A stretch of DNA of 64,000 bases from Solea solea (taxonomy: Eukaryota > Chordata > Actinopteri > Pleuronectiformes > Soleidae): contig NC_081154.1 in NCBI RefSeq assembly GCF_958295425.1, forward strand, positions 5,925,139 through 5,989,138, in the 5' to 3' direction. Positions within the stretch are counted from its first letter, which is position 1, and every line of letters starts with the position of its first letter. The notes beneath the pieces were generated by a model. The model was given only the letters and a program-made list of their open reading frames with translations. It was not told where the DNA came from and did no database searches. The position numbers and the translations under genes were made by a program. Positions 1 through 12,839 of this stretch are shown here, piece by piece.

Positions 1-556
1 AGACACACATACACCTCCTGAAATAAAAACATCTCATCTCTTGTGTGGCTGCAGGGTGAGACGCTGCTTTAATCAGGACAGGCTGTGTCTCAGTCATCAC
101 TTATTAATTGCTTGCTTTCGGGGTTTCTCTGTGGTTTAGTAGCCTTTAGTTAGACTTTACCTCAGTGTGAGGCACAGAGGAACATTCAGAAAGTGGTCAA
201 ATTAGCATTTAGCTTATGTAGCCTCACATTTTGAAGAATTAAAAAAAGGCAAATTAGAAGTTTTTAGACCAAAGCATATCTGCTAAGAAGAGTAAGTAAG
301 AAGCTACAGAGGATTATGATTTAGTTGTTATTTCTTTGTTCTTTTGTTAATTTCTTAAGTTTATTGCACGTTAACACATTCACATATGTTGCAAAAGTTG
401 ATTAAATAGTAATAAATAACTAAATTAGTTGCTGATTGACTGGTTTGAGTGAGCATTTTAAACACCGCAAGAACAAAACTTGCTAAAAATGAGCCAAATA
501 TTCTTAAATTGATTAAAATATTATTATTTTAAGGAAAAATAAATCTGCCGATGCCT

Positions 557-640
557 TTAACCCTTTAACACCTGGCCTTTTTTGCTTATTGTACCATTAA
601 AGGGCCGGAAAACAATGCTGTGACTAAGTGCTTTTTCAAT
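557..640 (+). mobile_element. piggyBac-like MITE end (TTAA + CCCTTTAACACC)
   Basis: A TTAA at 557-560 is followed directly by CCCTTTAACACCTGG. The same TTAA-CCCTTTAA start recurs at 11176 and 46000 in this window. A TTAA target and a CCCTT-type terminus are typical of the piggyBac superfamily, so this is read as one end of a non-autonomous element. The opposite end was not found, and the superfamily assignment is inference. Confidence 0.35.
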
Positions 641-1195
641 CTGGCATTTTTATAAATGTACTGCTGGAAATGTGAACAGTATAAAACATATTTCTTAAAT
701 TCAAAAAGAAAATGTAAAACTAGCTTGTAACTTTCAGACTCTAATGTTTCATTAAAATTAGATAAAACACGACAAAACTGGCCAATTTTTTTAAAATGTG
801 TACATAAAAAAAGTAAAGAAATTCAGTCATGTAAGAATTGTTTATTTAAAATGAGTCTTCCTTTACTTGATGAATCCACAAATGTATACCATAGTGATAG
901 TGCATTTTATTTCTGTATTTAACAAACGTGTTACTGGTAACAAAAGTTTAAATTTAGCTATAATATTATGTTACGTTAAAGTACGTTACGTTTTTTTTTT
1001 CTAGTGCAAAATGTGCATGCCAATGTTATTTTTCTTTCTTTTTAGGCAAAACAAATACAATATTTTACTTTCTTTTTCTTATAAGAAGACAATTTAAATC
1101 ACTTTAAGAAGATTTGTCTTATTTTTAGTCAGGCTGGAGGTTTGGAAAACAAAGATATTGTTGTTGTTTTTTACCATTTTCTTACATGTTATGGT

Positions 1196-1271
1196 CAAAA
1201 CAACTAATTGATTAATCAAGGAAATAATCAACAGAATAAAAAAGACTGAAACTAATCATTAGCTGCACTGT
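1196..1271 (-). repeat. Dispersed fish repeat, AGGGCTGCAACTAA family (partial)
   Basis: Read on the minus strand this gives GCAGCTAATGATTAGTTTC, then repeated ATTATTTCCTTGATTAATC-type text. That is the pattern of a very common teleost repeat beginning AGGGCTGCAACTAA with alternating 'ATTA/TAAT' words. Related copies are seen at 36293-36360, 57386-57490 and 63413-63512. It is a fragment with no coding capacity. Confidence 0.5.
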
Positions 1272-1962
1272 ACCAGTATCTCTGTATGTCCCATATTGCT
1301 TCATGTATGTTCAACACATGGTTTCGATTTATTGTTTCAACAGCTTTGAGCCGGTGAGAAATAAATGCGTTCTAAACAGTTTGTATCCCAAAATAAATGT
1401 GTTTCTTCACATAATACTGTTCTTTGTACACGCACTGTATGGAAGCCACCATTCATGATTCATTCTGCTCCGAAATTATCTCCAGAAACTGTAACATTTT
1501 CCTCTGGAGTATAAAATGACCAATATGTCATGCAGGTTACACGCAGGTTAAACTGTGCACATAGAAGCATGACTTCCACACAAATCCACACTGTCTGCGT
1601 CTGCCGGTCGGGGGTTTATGAAGGCTCCATGGCTCCAGACAGATAGCAATCTGATCTCACATAAACACTCCTGTAAATCCATTCAGGGCTCGGGCCACAC
1701 AGCCACCAGCAGCACAACAAACCCACTGAGCCCCGAAACCTTCAGGAGCTCCGGCGCAAAGTCCACCGAAACATCTGTCTGCCACTCTGAGGTAACGGAG
1801 ACACATTTGGGGAGCGGTCCAAGCCGCAGCGAGGAAGTTGCGTGTCCGTGTTCTCCCATACGTGAAAACGCCGCAGCGCTTGCCAGGTGTCAGCACCAAT
1901 CGCTGTGAACGCCGGCCCTGGAGCGTGGCTGCGTCGGGTTTCACATGACATGACATGCCACG

Positions 1963-1984
1963 CCCCCCCCCCCCCCCCCCCCCC
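1963..1984. repeat. Poly-C run (22 nt)
   Basis: An uninterrupted run of 22 C, followed by a short CT stretch. Length is likely polymorphic and prone to sequencing error. Confidence 0.95.
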
Positions 1985-2076
1985 TCTCTCTTAAACCCGC
2001 CGCGTGAAAGTGATTCGACACACCAGCAGGTAAAGGGGAAGGCAGGCACGCACGCATGCACCCAGACTCACGCAAG

Positions 2077-2425
2077 CTCCTAACTGTGGTGTGTGGAGGT
2101 CACATACTCGATAAGCATCAATATCCAAATCAAGTTCGAGCCAAAAGAATCGGATCCGGGGACGGGATCGGTGCTAAAGCTGCTACTTGGACATTTGCAG
2201 ACACTAATACATGGGCGTGTGTTTAATACCTGCATGCTCACATTCACACATTCATGGAAAACTGCGACAGAGCATGATCTAACTTTAATCAGCCTAAAGT
2301 GAGATAAGTCCTACAGCAGGTGTGAGAGGAGACACAGTTTAATCGAGTTAAGGCCGTAGTCTGACTAAGACAGGCAATCGGACAATGCATGTGGAGGGGA
2401 AAATGGACTTATTGTCGATGTTTAC
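2077..2425 (+). repeat. Direct repeat copy A of a MITE-like element
   Basis: Shares long blocks with 2578-2836, including CATCAATATCCAA, GCATGATCTAACTTTAATC, ACAGCAGGTGTGAG, GACACAGTTTAATCGA and AGTCTGACTAAGA. The 'GTCTGACTAAGAC' and 'ATCGGACTATGAA' words on both sides of 2330-2560 suggest a transposon with internal inverted words. No open reading frame is supported, and the family name is not known to me. Confidence 0.6.
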
Positions 2426-2577
2426 ATGGGAGGAGTTTTGGTGCATGCGCAGAACGCCGAGGCTGACTCCAGTCCAACTAAGCTTGTACATGCAGGAGTA
2501 ATCGGACTATGAATCGCATTATACAGGTATGTTAGTCTGACTAAGACTAGCTTTATTTCAGTCGGACTAACGTGTGA

Positions 2578-2836
2578 CTCCTAACTGTGTGAGAAATCAA
2601 CTCACAAAATCCATGTGGCATCAATATCCAAGTCAAGTTTGAGCCAAACTTGGGCGTGTGTTGAGGAAAACAGCAAGAGTGCATGATCTAACTTTAATCA
2701 GCCTAAAATCCGACAGCAGGTGTGAGGGAAGACACAGTTTAATCGAATTAAGGCCATAGTCTGACTAAGAAAGGCAACTGGACAACTTGCCGAGTCCGAG
2801 TATACATGCGGAGGAGAAAATCGACTAATTTGCCGC
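2578..2836 (+). repeat. Direct repeat copy B of the same element
   Basis: Second copy, starting about 500 bp after copy A in the same orientation, with substitutions and indels throughout. The two copies together look like a local duplication or a tandem insertion of one old transposon. Confidence 0.6.
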
Positions 2837-5759
2837 GTACGTCTGTAGCTTATTTTAAAACTACAAAAAGATAAAACCCTTATACAAACATTTCTTCTAG
2901 ATAATATAGTCAAATTAGCCAAGCAAAAGCTAGGATCTGTACAGTAAGTCTGGAGAAGCTAGCAACAGAAGGCTACACTTTGGACAAAAGACAACCGATA
3001 AATCCCCCCCCATTACCGTGAGCTTTCTCATCAAAGTTCTGCCCCTATAAATTTGGAAGTAATTATCTGTAGAGGAAGTGGGAATTTTTGCTCCGCTTTT
3101 ACTGGGATTGTTTTTTTGTAATTCGCAGGCTAACATCTGGCTAGCATCCCCGCTCCAGCGGTGCATCTGTGGCTAGTTAAGAAGATTCCAGCCAGTCGTT
3201 GCATGTGATGCGGATGAAATGATTGGTGACTTTTTAATTACACTTTTACACAGGCAGGCACCGACTTCCCCCCCCCTTTTTTTTCAGACAACTTTAAAAG
3301 TGGGCAGGTAAAATTTTAACGTCCCCAGGGGAACAATTTGGTTTGCAGACAGTATAAAGTAAAAAAAACAGGCTGAATATATAGAATACAATACATTATG
3401 TAAACCACTCAACACAGTGTCCAGTATCACCCACTGTTGAACAAATAATGTAAAGTGTTTCAGAAACTAATTACAGTCCCTACTTTTTAAAGGGCTGCTA
3501 ACACTAATAACATTTCCTCAGGTTTTTTAGTGTCTCATGATGTTGTAAATGCTTTTCCAGAGTCCTAAATCCAAAAAACCTTGAACTCACACTTTTTTTC
3601 ATCTTTACCCACAGTTTGGCACCGACTCAAACCCTATACACAACTTAAATATACCTCTCAAGTAGACAAATTGTGTACCCTAGCTTAAAAATGGAAACAA
3701 ATTGTACGCGCACGCGTCTGTCCGAAACCCCCCGCCCCCCCCATCCGTCCCCCCGCCTCGAAATACCTGAGACAAATTGAGTGAAGGCAGAGCAGAGCCA
3801 CTTTTTTTTACTGCTTTGTTTCTTTAAAACACATGGAGAGTGCCATTAATTCGAGACCGCATCATGAAAATGGACGGAGTAGAAAAGGGGTTCTATGCCC
3901 ACTTGCCCGAAGTCTGTGTTACGAGACCAGACAGAGGGTATTTCAAATAAATACAGGATGCCACAGAAATGTACACTTCCCTCTGGAGGACCAGGGGCCG
4001 GGTCTGGATCTGGATCTGCACACCTAAACACTATATTCATTATGCCCCCGGCCTCATAAAGTGATTACATTAGAGCTCGATGATTGGGACGGATTCGCTG
4101 CCAGGGGAGAACTTTCCAAACAGAAACAATTTCACCTTAATGGATCACCCGCTCTCTCTCGTGGTTTTTTTTTTTTTTTTATCACCCTCAATCACCCAAT
4201 TTCATTGTCAGTGTTGCTCCTTTCACTGAAAACTGCCATGGTTGCAACATCTGCGACACACGAGCGGTGAAAAAGGAGGAAAAACATGCGACGACGATGT
4301 CACTCCAGGTTAATCTGTGATGTTTGGAGTGCCTCGCCTGCTGTGTTGTAATAAAGTGTTGCAATTGACCTCTCTGGTGTAAGTCTGCGGAGCCACTTTC
4401 CGTCGGCTTCTGTTGACATTTCTCACATCTGGGGTGAGAAGAGCGGCGTTTTTTGTTTTTTTTTTTGCCCACAAAAGGAGAAGAAGAAGAATTGCTCGGA
4501 AAATGTGAAGTTTTGCTGTCGGTTGTTGGCGGTAACGAGGCGGCACAGTTGCTAAAGACATTCATTTTTGCTTTATGCTGCGGCGGATTTGGCTCCTCTG
4601 CGCGACGATATAACACCGAGGGGAAAAGCTGTAAACATGGAGCAGGTGCACTGGAAGACGTTAAAGCTACTGCTCCACGTCCATTTATAATATATGCTCT
4701 TTAAAAAGTAAAATACATGATATTATGATATAATTAAATCTTTTTTTTTCGGGGGTTGCCACCCGGTGCCCCTCCCTCCCGCCCTCCCTCCCTCCGCAGA
4801 GTTCACTGATGATATCCAGACCTCAGCTGTAACGGCACTGCAGGACAGAACCCACACATGTAAAGTCATCATCATTAAGGGCTGAGGTTTTTGCTCCTGG
4901 TGCCATCTCATCACCGCGAGTCCTAATGGACTCTGATTGAGTCTGTATTAAAATATACACGTGGGACATGGACCATATATTTCATGCTACATTGATGAAA
5001 AGACCGGAGTCCGCCCGCCATTGTTTGGCTCACGTGTGACCGCCGCTACCGCCAGTTTCTCAGTTTCTGCAAAACCTAAAAAAAAATAACAAAGAAAATA
5101 TCTCTTTTGCTGATTTTTCTTTTGATAGAATAACCGCGGATGTACAAGTGTTTCCAAACCGTCTGTAACCTACACTTAGAAATGATAAACGTGAAACCTA
5201 TAGGATGTACATATAAAGTACATATTATTTTCGTGTGTGGACACTTCTATCTCTTGTGGAAACATCTGCAGAGAAGAGACTGTTGTGAAACCACACAAGA
5301 CGACGGTTTCTCCTCTGCAGAGAGAGTGCAACAATGCTTTGGTTGATGTTGAAAAGAATCGCCCGTTACTTCCGTTTAAAATACGGCGACATATGAGGGA
5401 ACACCAGTTAGTACCAGTGAATTCCCGGTTTCCAAAAAACAGTAAAACTGCCGTTCAAGTTGCATATTGCACATAAAAAAAGTATACGTGAACAATCTAA
5501 TATAACCCACACTCTGAAAACTTGTCACCTCTCAAGCTCCACCCCCTCTTTCTCACACACACACATAAAGAGCTTGTTGTGTGGAGGTTCTGCTCTGATG
5601 CTCAGTGTCACAGCTGCTTTGTTCCCACTTGACCTCCGTCAATCTGTAGATAAGACGGAAGCGTTTAAGTCCACCTCATGTCAGTGTATCACAGAAGCTT
5701 TGTTCATAATAGAATCATTCATTTTGATAAACATATGGGGTGTAATAAATGTATAGATT
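2837..5759. other. Intergenic, no gene seen
   Basis: Unique-looking sequence with homopolymer runs of C (3270, 3728-3762) and T (4164-4180). The stretch 4020-4150 (words ATTCATTATGC and GTGATTACATTAG, then AACAATTTCACC) has the low-repeat, homeobox-word character of a conserved element, but this cannot be tested here. No reading frame is convincing. Confidence 0.5.
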
Positions 5760-5780
5760 GGGGGGGGGGGGGGGGGGGGG
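5760..5780. repeat. Poly-G run (21 nt)
   Basis: An uninterrupted run of 21 G, about 210 bp before a long CA repeat. Confidence 0.95.
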
Positions 5781-5985
5781 CATGCAGGTTACTCTTCGTT
5801 GTCATGACAACCACTCGTATTCACAGACAGTTGTGAATAGTGGGAGCGGCAGCAGAGGGGACGCCGTGCAGCTGGGGCTCTGCGGAGCGACAGTGCCGTT
5901 CCTGCAGCGGCGGGGATATAAGGCCATCTTTGTTCGCTGCAGGTGTCCACACTGCCACACATGCATGTATGCATATATGGTAATG

Positions 5986-6112
<127 letters not shown>

Positions 6113-9100
6113 GCATGTGCTGGATCTGCGGTTTAACTGCTGAGCAACAGGGCAAAGTTGTGACTGAGTAAATGAAGGTGTGCGATGTCGTTGATATCGT
6201 ACTTTTAGATTTCAAATTAGACACAAACTTGCTGACTCGGTCATTTCCTACAGATTCCAAAAAAACGTGTAGAGGGGTTCCAGAAAAATTCAAATGTTTG
6301 CTGAAAACTTTTTCTTTTTTTTTTGGTTTCCCTGTTTTTGCTCTGTGGTGCCGAAGTCCGAGCGTCGTCTCAGTTTTGCTTGAGCCTCATGCCAGACCTG
6401 TCGCCACCCGCGGCCTTGAATGGCTTCTTTCATATAAGTCTAAGTGACCAGACCAGGGAGGTTCTGGTGAGTTTGACTCCCCCCTCTGATTTTTACATTT
6501 CATCTATGATAACGTCTGGCTCAAGCTGCTCACGTCTCTTCTCCTTATGTCACTTCATATCTCTGATATCCCCCCTTTTTTCCATTCGTCCACCTCGGTG
6601 TCACAGTCACATTTATGGTTTCCTGGTCCAGAGCCAGGACTGAAGCGGGGTGTAAGCAGGTCTGGATTTCAAACGAATGCCAGCACGGTCTTGGTGCAAG
6701 GTGGGACCGCAGTTGGACCACCGGGGGCCCCAGCTAAAAGCCTCGTCTGTTTACCGAAGGAGGATGGATGTGTGTGTATCGTGGGTGGTGCCGCCGCTAC
6801 TTGAGTTTATATTTAATTTGGGTTTTTGATGCAGAATGCTATTTTCAGGAATCAGGAACGAGGACGGCTAACGAGGGATGTTCACCTTCCACTGGGATTT
6901 TGTCCCCCCACCCCCCCCCCCACTGTGACACACAGATTCTGAGCTTGAGGTGGGAAATAAAACGTGTTGAGAGCAGAAGACAAGAGGAGTTTTTGTTTGG
7001 TGATGGGGGGGGGAGGCGGGACACGTCTCCGGGGTGGCCTGCGGATGGAACCGGAGTGGTCAGTTGAAGTTTGTCAAAGTTTGCTGAAGGTGGAAGCAAA
7101 TTTATTGCAATTTTTCATCGGGAAACACAAGCAATTACCGCAGCCCCCCCGCCTGCCACCGCCCGCCCCCCACCGCCCCGCCCCATGCAGAGTCCGTGTA
7201 AATATGTCGTCTTTGGAGTCCATAATTATGCTAAGTGTAAATCTCTGAAACCGCAGCAGTGAAGCCCGGCAGGTTTGAACCGGCGATGCAGTGTGCGGAG
7301 GCCGGGCAGCACAGAACCCTGAAGACTGGAAAAAAAAAAAAATCAGGTAGCTTTCCTGTCCTGATCTCAAACACACACACACGCACATGTCACCGCAAGT
7401 CGTCTCCTCCTCCACACCCAAAATCCATCTTTGCCTTCCCGCTGTAACGCGCTCTGAACAGGGCGATAGCTGTTCAACGTCCCAGCCTACATCTATACAT
7501 CTTTGCCTCGCTGCCAGACCAGGAAGAGTCACAGACCATTTACCTCCAGTATTAATGACCAACAACAGAATGCTGCCTCTAAAACCACAGTATATGAACT
7601 TACAGGGGAGGGGGGAGATGGGGGGGGGGGGGGGCTTAGAGGGGCGAGATGCCAAGGCGAAAGAGAAATGAAGTGTGGGAAGGCAACAGAGAGAGAGAGA
7701 GAAAACAAAGAGTTGAAAAACAGAAGGAGCAGATAAAGATTGAGCGCTTTGGAAGGGCACGGACTGTACAGTATCACGAGCCGAAGAAATAAACACGTGT
7801 CAGAGTCTGCACTCGCCAGTGATGGACGGCCGCAGGGAAGGAAGAAGTAAGAAAATGCTGCATTCAACGTGATTCATGCGAACGATCATCGCTCACTGGG
7901 CTTTAAAGTTGAGGAAATGGAAATGTAAAGACGTTCTCAACTGTCTGCAGAACTGAGTCGGAGTCCAGACAGAAACCCGTGACGCTGACGTGTGCACAAG
8001 TGACTCAGTCACAAGTGTCCCGCTTGATCCGTCAGACGCCGTCTCTTGATGTCCAGCTGAAAGGTCAGGATCAGAGAGAGAGTGAGGGAGAGATGAAGGC
8101 ACGGTTTAATCGGCACCTCGCTGCAGGAGCACCCACTTCCGACCTCTGACCCTCCCCCTTCACCGCGTGACCCCACCCTCCAGCAGTTCTGCCGCTCACA
8201 GACGGACTCAAAGGGGCTGCCGGCCGGTCGTCGGGGGGGCCTCGTTAGAAACCTGAGGGGTCGACAGGAGCTGCAGGACACATCAGAGGCGTGACGGCCC
8301 CCTGCGGAGCGGAGCTCATCCCCTCAGGTGCAGTGAAGACGTGTGACCCTGCCCCACCCCCCGCCCCACCCCCATTTCAACATCTGCGTGCGTTACACAT
8401 GTCAGATCTGTGTGTTTTTAGAGTTATTTAGAACTGAAGGACACACCAAAATACAGTTTTCAGCGGTTAGCACCGCTACCTCACACCAAGAAGGTGCAGC
8501 GTTCAAACCAGCTCTTCCATTACCTCTGTCGTCCTTCCACATCCCAAAAAAGACCGTCCTTTATCGCCATTGCTCAACAAAAGTGGGTGCATGAGAGCAA
8601 AAACATATAGGCATGAATGGAATATGGTAAAACTAAATAATTATCTAAAAGAAAAGTGAAAAAAAGAACAATCTAAGGAAGAAAAACAACACAAATACCA
8701 CTTATTTAACAACAAAAATAATGTTACTTTCCCCAGATTCATAAATATGGATCAGAATTTCAATATATCTCCAAAAATACCAGTCAACTAGTCATTTTAA
8801 CATTTCTAAATCAGGAAATGAATGACCTGAGAGGTTTGAACTGAGTTTCTGATCTTCATGCCCACGCAAATCAGCAGAAAGTTCCGTGTGAGGTGCAAAA
8901 AAAACAAAAATCCAACAATAAGAATGATTTTTATGTAAAATACAGCTTTTGTGGGCCATTTTATACATTTCATTTAAAAAAAAAGGCTCACTTAAAATAA
9001 ATGTCCATCTATGATCCCGCAAAGTCGGTTCATCCTCTCGATACGCGTCTATCGCAGCATCACTGGCTGCGCCGCGAACACACACCGAGTTTAAATATGT

Positions 9101-9656
9101 ACACACACTCGTACGTATGAATTCAGTCACAAGGCCACACACACACACACACACACTCAGGAGTTTTGAGGACACACACGCACGTGCTCCTGCATACGCT
9201 CAATCCCGGCTTCCTGTTTTCGCCTCTGAGCCGCAGCGGAGCTGTGATGTCACTGATGAGGTCACTGCTGAGGTCACCAGCAGCACTCTGATGCTCCCGG
9301 GAGAGACGCGGGTAATTATGAAGTCATGGATCTCACACACAGACACACACAGACACACACACACCTCACGGGTTCGTAGCTCCAGCTGCTCGACAGGTCA
9401 GTTTAAAGAGCTGTGGTAGCCTGAGAAAAACTTTCTGCTGTGAGATGAACTGAAAGAGGATGTGATGACACATCGCAACCCAAAACTTTGGGTTTTCCTG
9501 TCTTTTCGTCTTTAGGATACAAAAAAAAAGTGTCACTTTAGTCGAATCAATACTTTTCCTGAAACTTGTAGCTTGTTAGCAGGTAATGATGAGAACAAAT
9601 CATTACAATGTGATGTAATAAATAAACCATGCATCATGATCAGGACTTGCGTTCCG
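6113..9656. other. Intergenic, no gene seen
   Basis: Contains purine- and C-rich stretches (6903-6921, 7146-7183, 7600-7634, 7690-7704) and short CA runs (9138-9156, 9338-9363). A SINE-like head at 8463 is entered separately. Open frames here are frames across low-complexity sequence with no recognisable domain. Confidence 0.5.
8463..8556 (+). mobile_element. SINE-like 5' head fragment (tRNA-like promoter remnant)
   Basis: Reads GCGGTTAGCACCGCTACCTC, then a CAAGAAGGTGCAGCGTTCAA-type block. This matches the head of a widespread fish short interspersed element in which 'GTTAGCACTGTCGCCTCACA' precedes 'GGTCCTGGGTTCGA'. The related tail parts are seen at 10893-11035 and 38018-38375. It is truncated and decayed. 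Confidence 0.5.
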
Positions 9657-9680
9657 TATGCTGACGATACTTTGATTTAC
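9657..9680 (+). pseudogene. Possible LINE reverse-transcriptase remnant (YADDTLIY)
   Basis: Frame 3 reads Y-A-D-D-T-L-I-Y in an open stretch of 65 codons (9573-9770). YADD followed by T and a hydrophobic-Tyr end is the catalytic palm motif of non-LTR retrotransposon reverse transcriptases. No other RT block could be found on either side, so this is either a tiny decayed fragment or a coincidence. Confidence 0.3.
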
Positions 9681-10138
9681 ACTGAATTTTGTACTTTCAT
9701 GTGGTCGTTCCAAGAGAACGTTGTCTTTGTGGAAGCAAAACTGACACACACTGACTTATGGCTGTCATAAACCAAAATGAACATGATATCATAAACTTCT
9801 GGGATTTTCCCAACGACAGAGACAAATAGTTTTAATAAACTTGCTTTAAAACTACTTTTCCTAACAGTGGATTTTCAAATGTTATCTCTCCGCGGCGGTT
9901 TGCTGCGACAGTCGCGTGGGATTTCGTCGTACGGTAAATGCAGCGATCGCAGTTTTAAAATCGAGCTACGAGATGACAAAGGCAAACAAAAACATGGAGA
10001 GAAATGTGAGGAACATCTGCCCGAGCACAACCACTGTTTTTGTTTTCTTTTTCCTCCTAGAACCTCTGGATTCAACCCTTCAACATTTTGTTTTTCCCTC
10101 TGCCCAGCTGAGCGACACAAGACCACCAGTGTACTTGT

Positions 10139-10146
10139 ATCATCAT

Positions 10147-10189
<43 letters not shown>
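10139..10189. repeat. (ATC)n-(AGC)n trinucleotide repeats
   Basis: About six CAT/ATC units run into about eleven CAG units. The poly-Ser, poly-Ala and poly-Gln frames across it are not genes. Confidence 0.95.
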
Positions 10190-10696
10190 TGTGTGTCCTC
10201 TGTGTGGCCGAGTGCAACCTGACGGAGCCACGGACGAAGAATGACCTCTGAATGCAATCAGCCTCTGATCTCCAGTAAATGGCCTTTACATTAAGCCGCC
10301 GCCGCCGCCACACACTACAGGAAGAGCATGGACTGTGGGTGTGTGCTCCCTTACTGTATGTGCATGCATATGTGTGCAAATGTGTGTTTTTGTGTGCATG
10401 ACATCATGGTTAAATCACAGATTAGGCTTCTCAGCGAGCGTGGAAGCACGACACGCTCGCAGTCCGGCTCACAAAGGCTGGATTGTGACGAGGGGAACGC
10501 ACGTTCGTTGGCCCTCTTTCTTTGTTTTCGTCTCTCACACACACACACACACACGTGCAGCATTCTTAGTGAGGACACTCAAAGATGTAATGCATTCCCC
10601 TGAGCCTTACCAAGTCTTAACTGTCATAAAAAAAAGCCATTTTAAGTTGTAATTTGTCCTCAAAGTCTCCTACTTAAGACAGAATATATTGAATAG

Positions 10697-10712
10697 CCAC
10701 TAGGGGGCGACT
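10697..10712 (+). promoter_or_regulatory. CTCF-like core motif inside a repeat
   Basis: CCACTAGGGGGCGACT differs at one position from the CTCF core CCASYAGRKGGCRSY. The surrounding 'AATAGCCACTAGGGGGCGAC' is a phrase I associate with dispersed fish repeats, so the site may be repeat-borne. Occupancy is unknown. Confidence 0.3.
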
Positions 10713-10892
10713 CCACTGGTCGCAAAAATAATCAAATTTGAATGAATTCAAATGTGAATTCATTTGAACTTGATTTAAGACATCGGTGAATGTTTTTCTG
10801 AGGTGTTTCTGGTCTCAGTCACTTTCAGGTCTTTCAGGTCAATTTTGTCAATGACGCTCCTGTTTAGGGCCACATGTTTGGTGTAGAGGTCT

Positions 10893-11035
10893 TGCCTTTG
10901 CAGCAAGAAGACCTGGGTCCACAACCCGATCAGAACAAGGGTCTTTCCGCATGGAGTTTGCATGTTTTTCTCCGGGTTCTCTGGTGTCCTCCCACAGTCC
11001 TCTAAATTAACCGTAGGTGTGAGAGCCCAGAGTAA
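10893..11035 (+). mobile_element. SINE/L2-tail fragment
   Basis: Contains GCAGCAAGAAGACCTGGGTC, then CAGAACAAGGGTCTTTCCGC, GGAGTTTGCATG, TCTCCGGGTTCTCTGG, TCCTCCCACAGTCC and ACCGTAGGTGTGAG. These are the ordered blocks of the same fish element found more completely at 38018-38375. The 3' part (CCTGTCCAGGGTGTACC block) is missing, so the copy is truncated. Confidence 0.65.
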
Positions 11036-11175
11036 AACGGACGATAAATCATGGCACGTATGAGTGACCACCTGATTGATATGTCGTCTGATAGGTGTGT
11101 GATCTCTGTGATTTGCCAAAAATGTGGCACTAACCATATCGCAAAAATCTCAAGGCTTCAGATTCTTATGTCAAA

Positions 11176-11270
11176 TTAACCCTTTAATACCTCAAAGTGT
11201 CTGTCTAGACTTTTTTGTGCTTATTTTAACAATAAAAGGGCAAGAGTACAGAGTACAGCAAGAGTACAAT
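11176..11270 (+). mobile_element. piggyBac-like MITE end
   Basis: TTAA at 11176-11179 followed by CCCTTTAATACCTC, then a TTTTTTGTGCTTATTTTAAC block that also resembles the text after the 557 copy. Only one end is identifiable. Confidence 0.35.
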
Positions 11271-12839
11271 AATGCTTATTGAGGACACCAGTGTGTGCAG
11301 AACCGACTCTGATGTCTGATTTTGTCTAAAATGCCTTTTCTGAAGAAACTGTGAGCACCACAGTGGAGACACATCACGATCTTTCAGCACATACTTGTCT
11401 CTTAAAGCTGCATCTCTGATTTTCTTTGATTAAACCATCTTCAAGTGTCATTTATTTGCATTTCCAACGTTTTCAAATCACAACACAAGGACACAAACAA
11501 GGTTTTGTTTGGTTGACATTACATGTCCCTGCAATATGTCCAATGTCCGTCCACCTGCGTGTGGAGCTGTGTGTGTTGTGTGTGTGTGTGTGTGTGAGAG
11601 CAGATCTGGCAGCCGTCCCACTCAGGACATTTGACCTTGGAGAGATTTTTTTTTTTTTTACTTAACTTCTCCTGAGGTTTTTTTTTCTCGGTCCGTCTCT
11701 CCTTTTCCCCTCGCAGAGGCTAAAAGGCTCAAAAGGGTGGAAAGCTAAATATTTTCTTTAGTCTCCTGGACGCCAGGTTGCATAAAAGGTTCCAAAGCCG
11801 TTTGCATCAAACCTCGACCGTCGAAACCACAAATTCTGTTTTTCTAGCCATAAAACTCCCTCCGCCAAAAAGAGGAGGGGGTTAAAAAAAAAGAAAAAAA
11901 AAATAAGGGGGAAAAATAGATTTCCATTCAGTTGATTCTTATAAATTTAAATGAACTGAAAACTCCCCAAAGGAAAACAGGGAGTTAAACACGTGTCTGC
12001 TCTTGTTTGTTTGCTTGATCAATATGATTGATTTATTGGACGGCCGGTCATCTCTCAAAACAACCGATCCGTGTCGCTCATTTAAAAACAGACTTGAACC
12101 ATAAACAGCAACACATGGCCACAAAAAAAGAATCATCCATTCATAGCAAAAAATAATAAACTGTATGAATAAATAACTGTGTTTTCTATTGTGCAATGGC
12201 TTAAATCGCTGCATTTGTGAAGCGAGAGTCATTTTTCTTCGGTTGTTCAATGTGAACCCTCCCTGGTTCCACTGTTTGTGGTCTAATGGTAATTAATTAC
12301 ATTTCTATTACCATATTTACAACATATGGGATGTGTGGGTGTGATTGTATATGGCAATGTTTTCCCTCTGATGAATGAAGGTTGTCTGATATTTCGACGC
12401 AACAACACATTGTGCACAGATGTGGCCCGGGGTACCACGTTAAACGACGGCACTTGGGGGGCGTTCTGGTCCTCCTTAGCTCCGCCCCACCCTGGAGGAT
12501 AATTGGCCAGATTTCGGTCCAGATCTGGCCCTTCTGACAATCGTCGGTTCCTTCCAATTTTGGGCTGATTTGAACAGATTATCCGGCCAAATTATCCTGT
12601 AGTGTAAGGGATTAACAGACGCACAACACATCTCACACACAGCAGCTATTAACTAACGATGACGGCAGTCCGCAAGTTTCTGTGAGACCTCAAATCCGTG
12701 GATTCTCCTCCCTGAAACCGTTTGATTTGGTCTAGCCTGTGATTTCTCAGGATTAAAACAGTGAAAGTCGGTTACAAAGGTCATTGTGTCCGTGTTCTCC
12801 CACGTTTTTAAAATACACTCAGATTTGATAATCCTCTCG

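Larger units (their letters stand above)
1..2076. other. Intergenic, A+T-rich, no gene seen
   Basis: Far upstream part of the sox9 desert. Mostly A+T-rich sequence with A and T runs, becoming more CpG-rich at about 1590-1960. The only open frames are short and show no family resemblance. Two transposon-derived pieces and a poly-C run inside it are entered separately. Confidence 0.6.

Noticed and set aside
7074..7796. 240-codon minus-strand frame
   Set aside because: Low-complexity Ser/Pro/Leu-rich reading through C- and G-rich runs, with no family resemblance.
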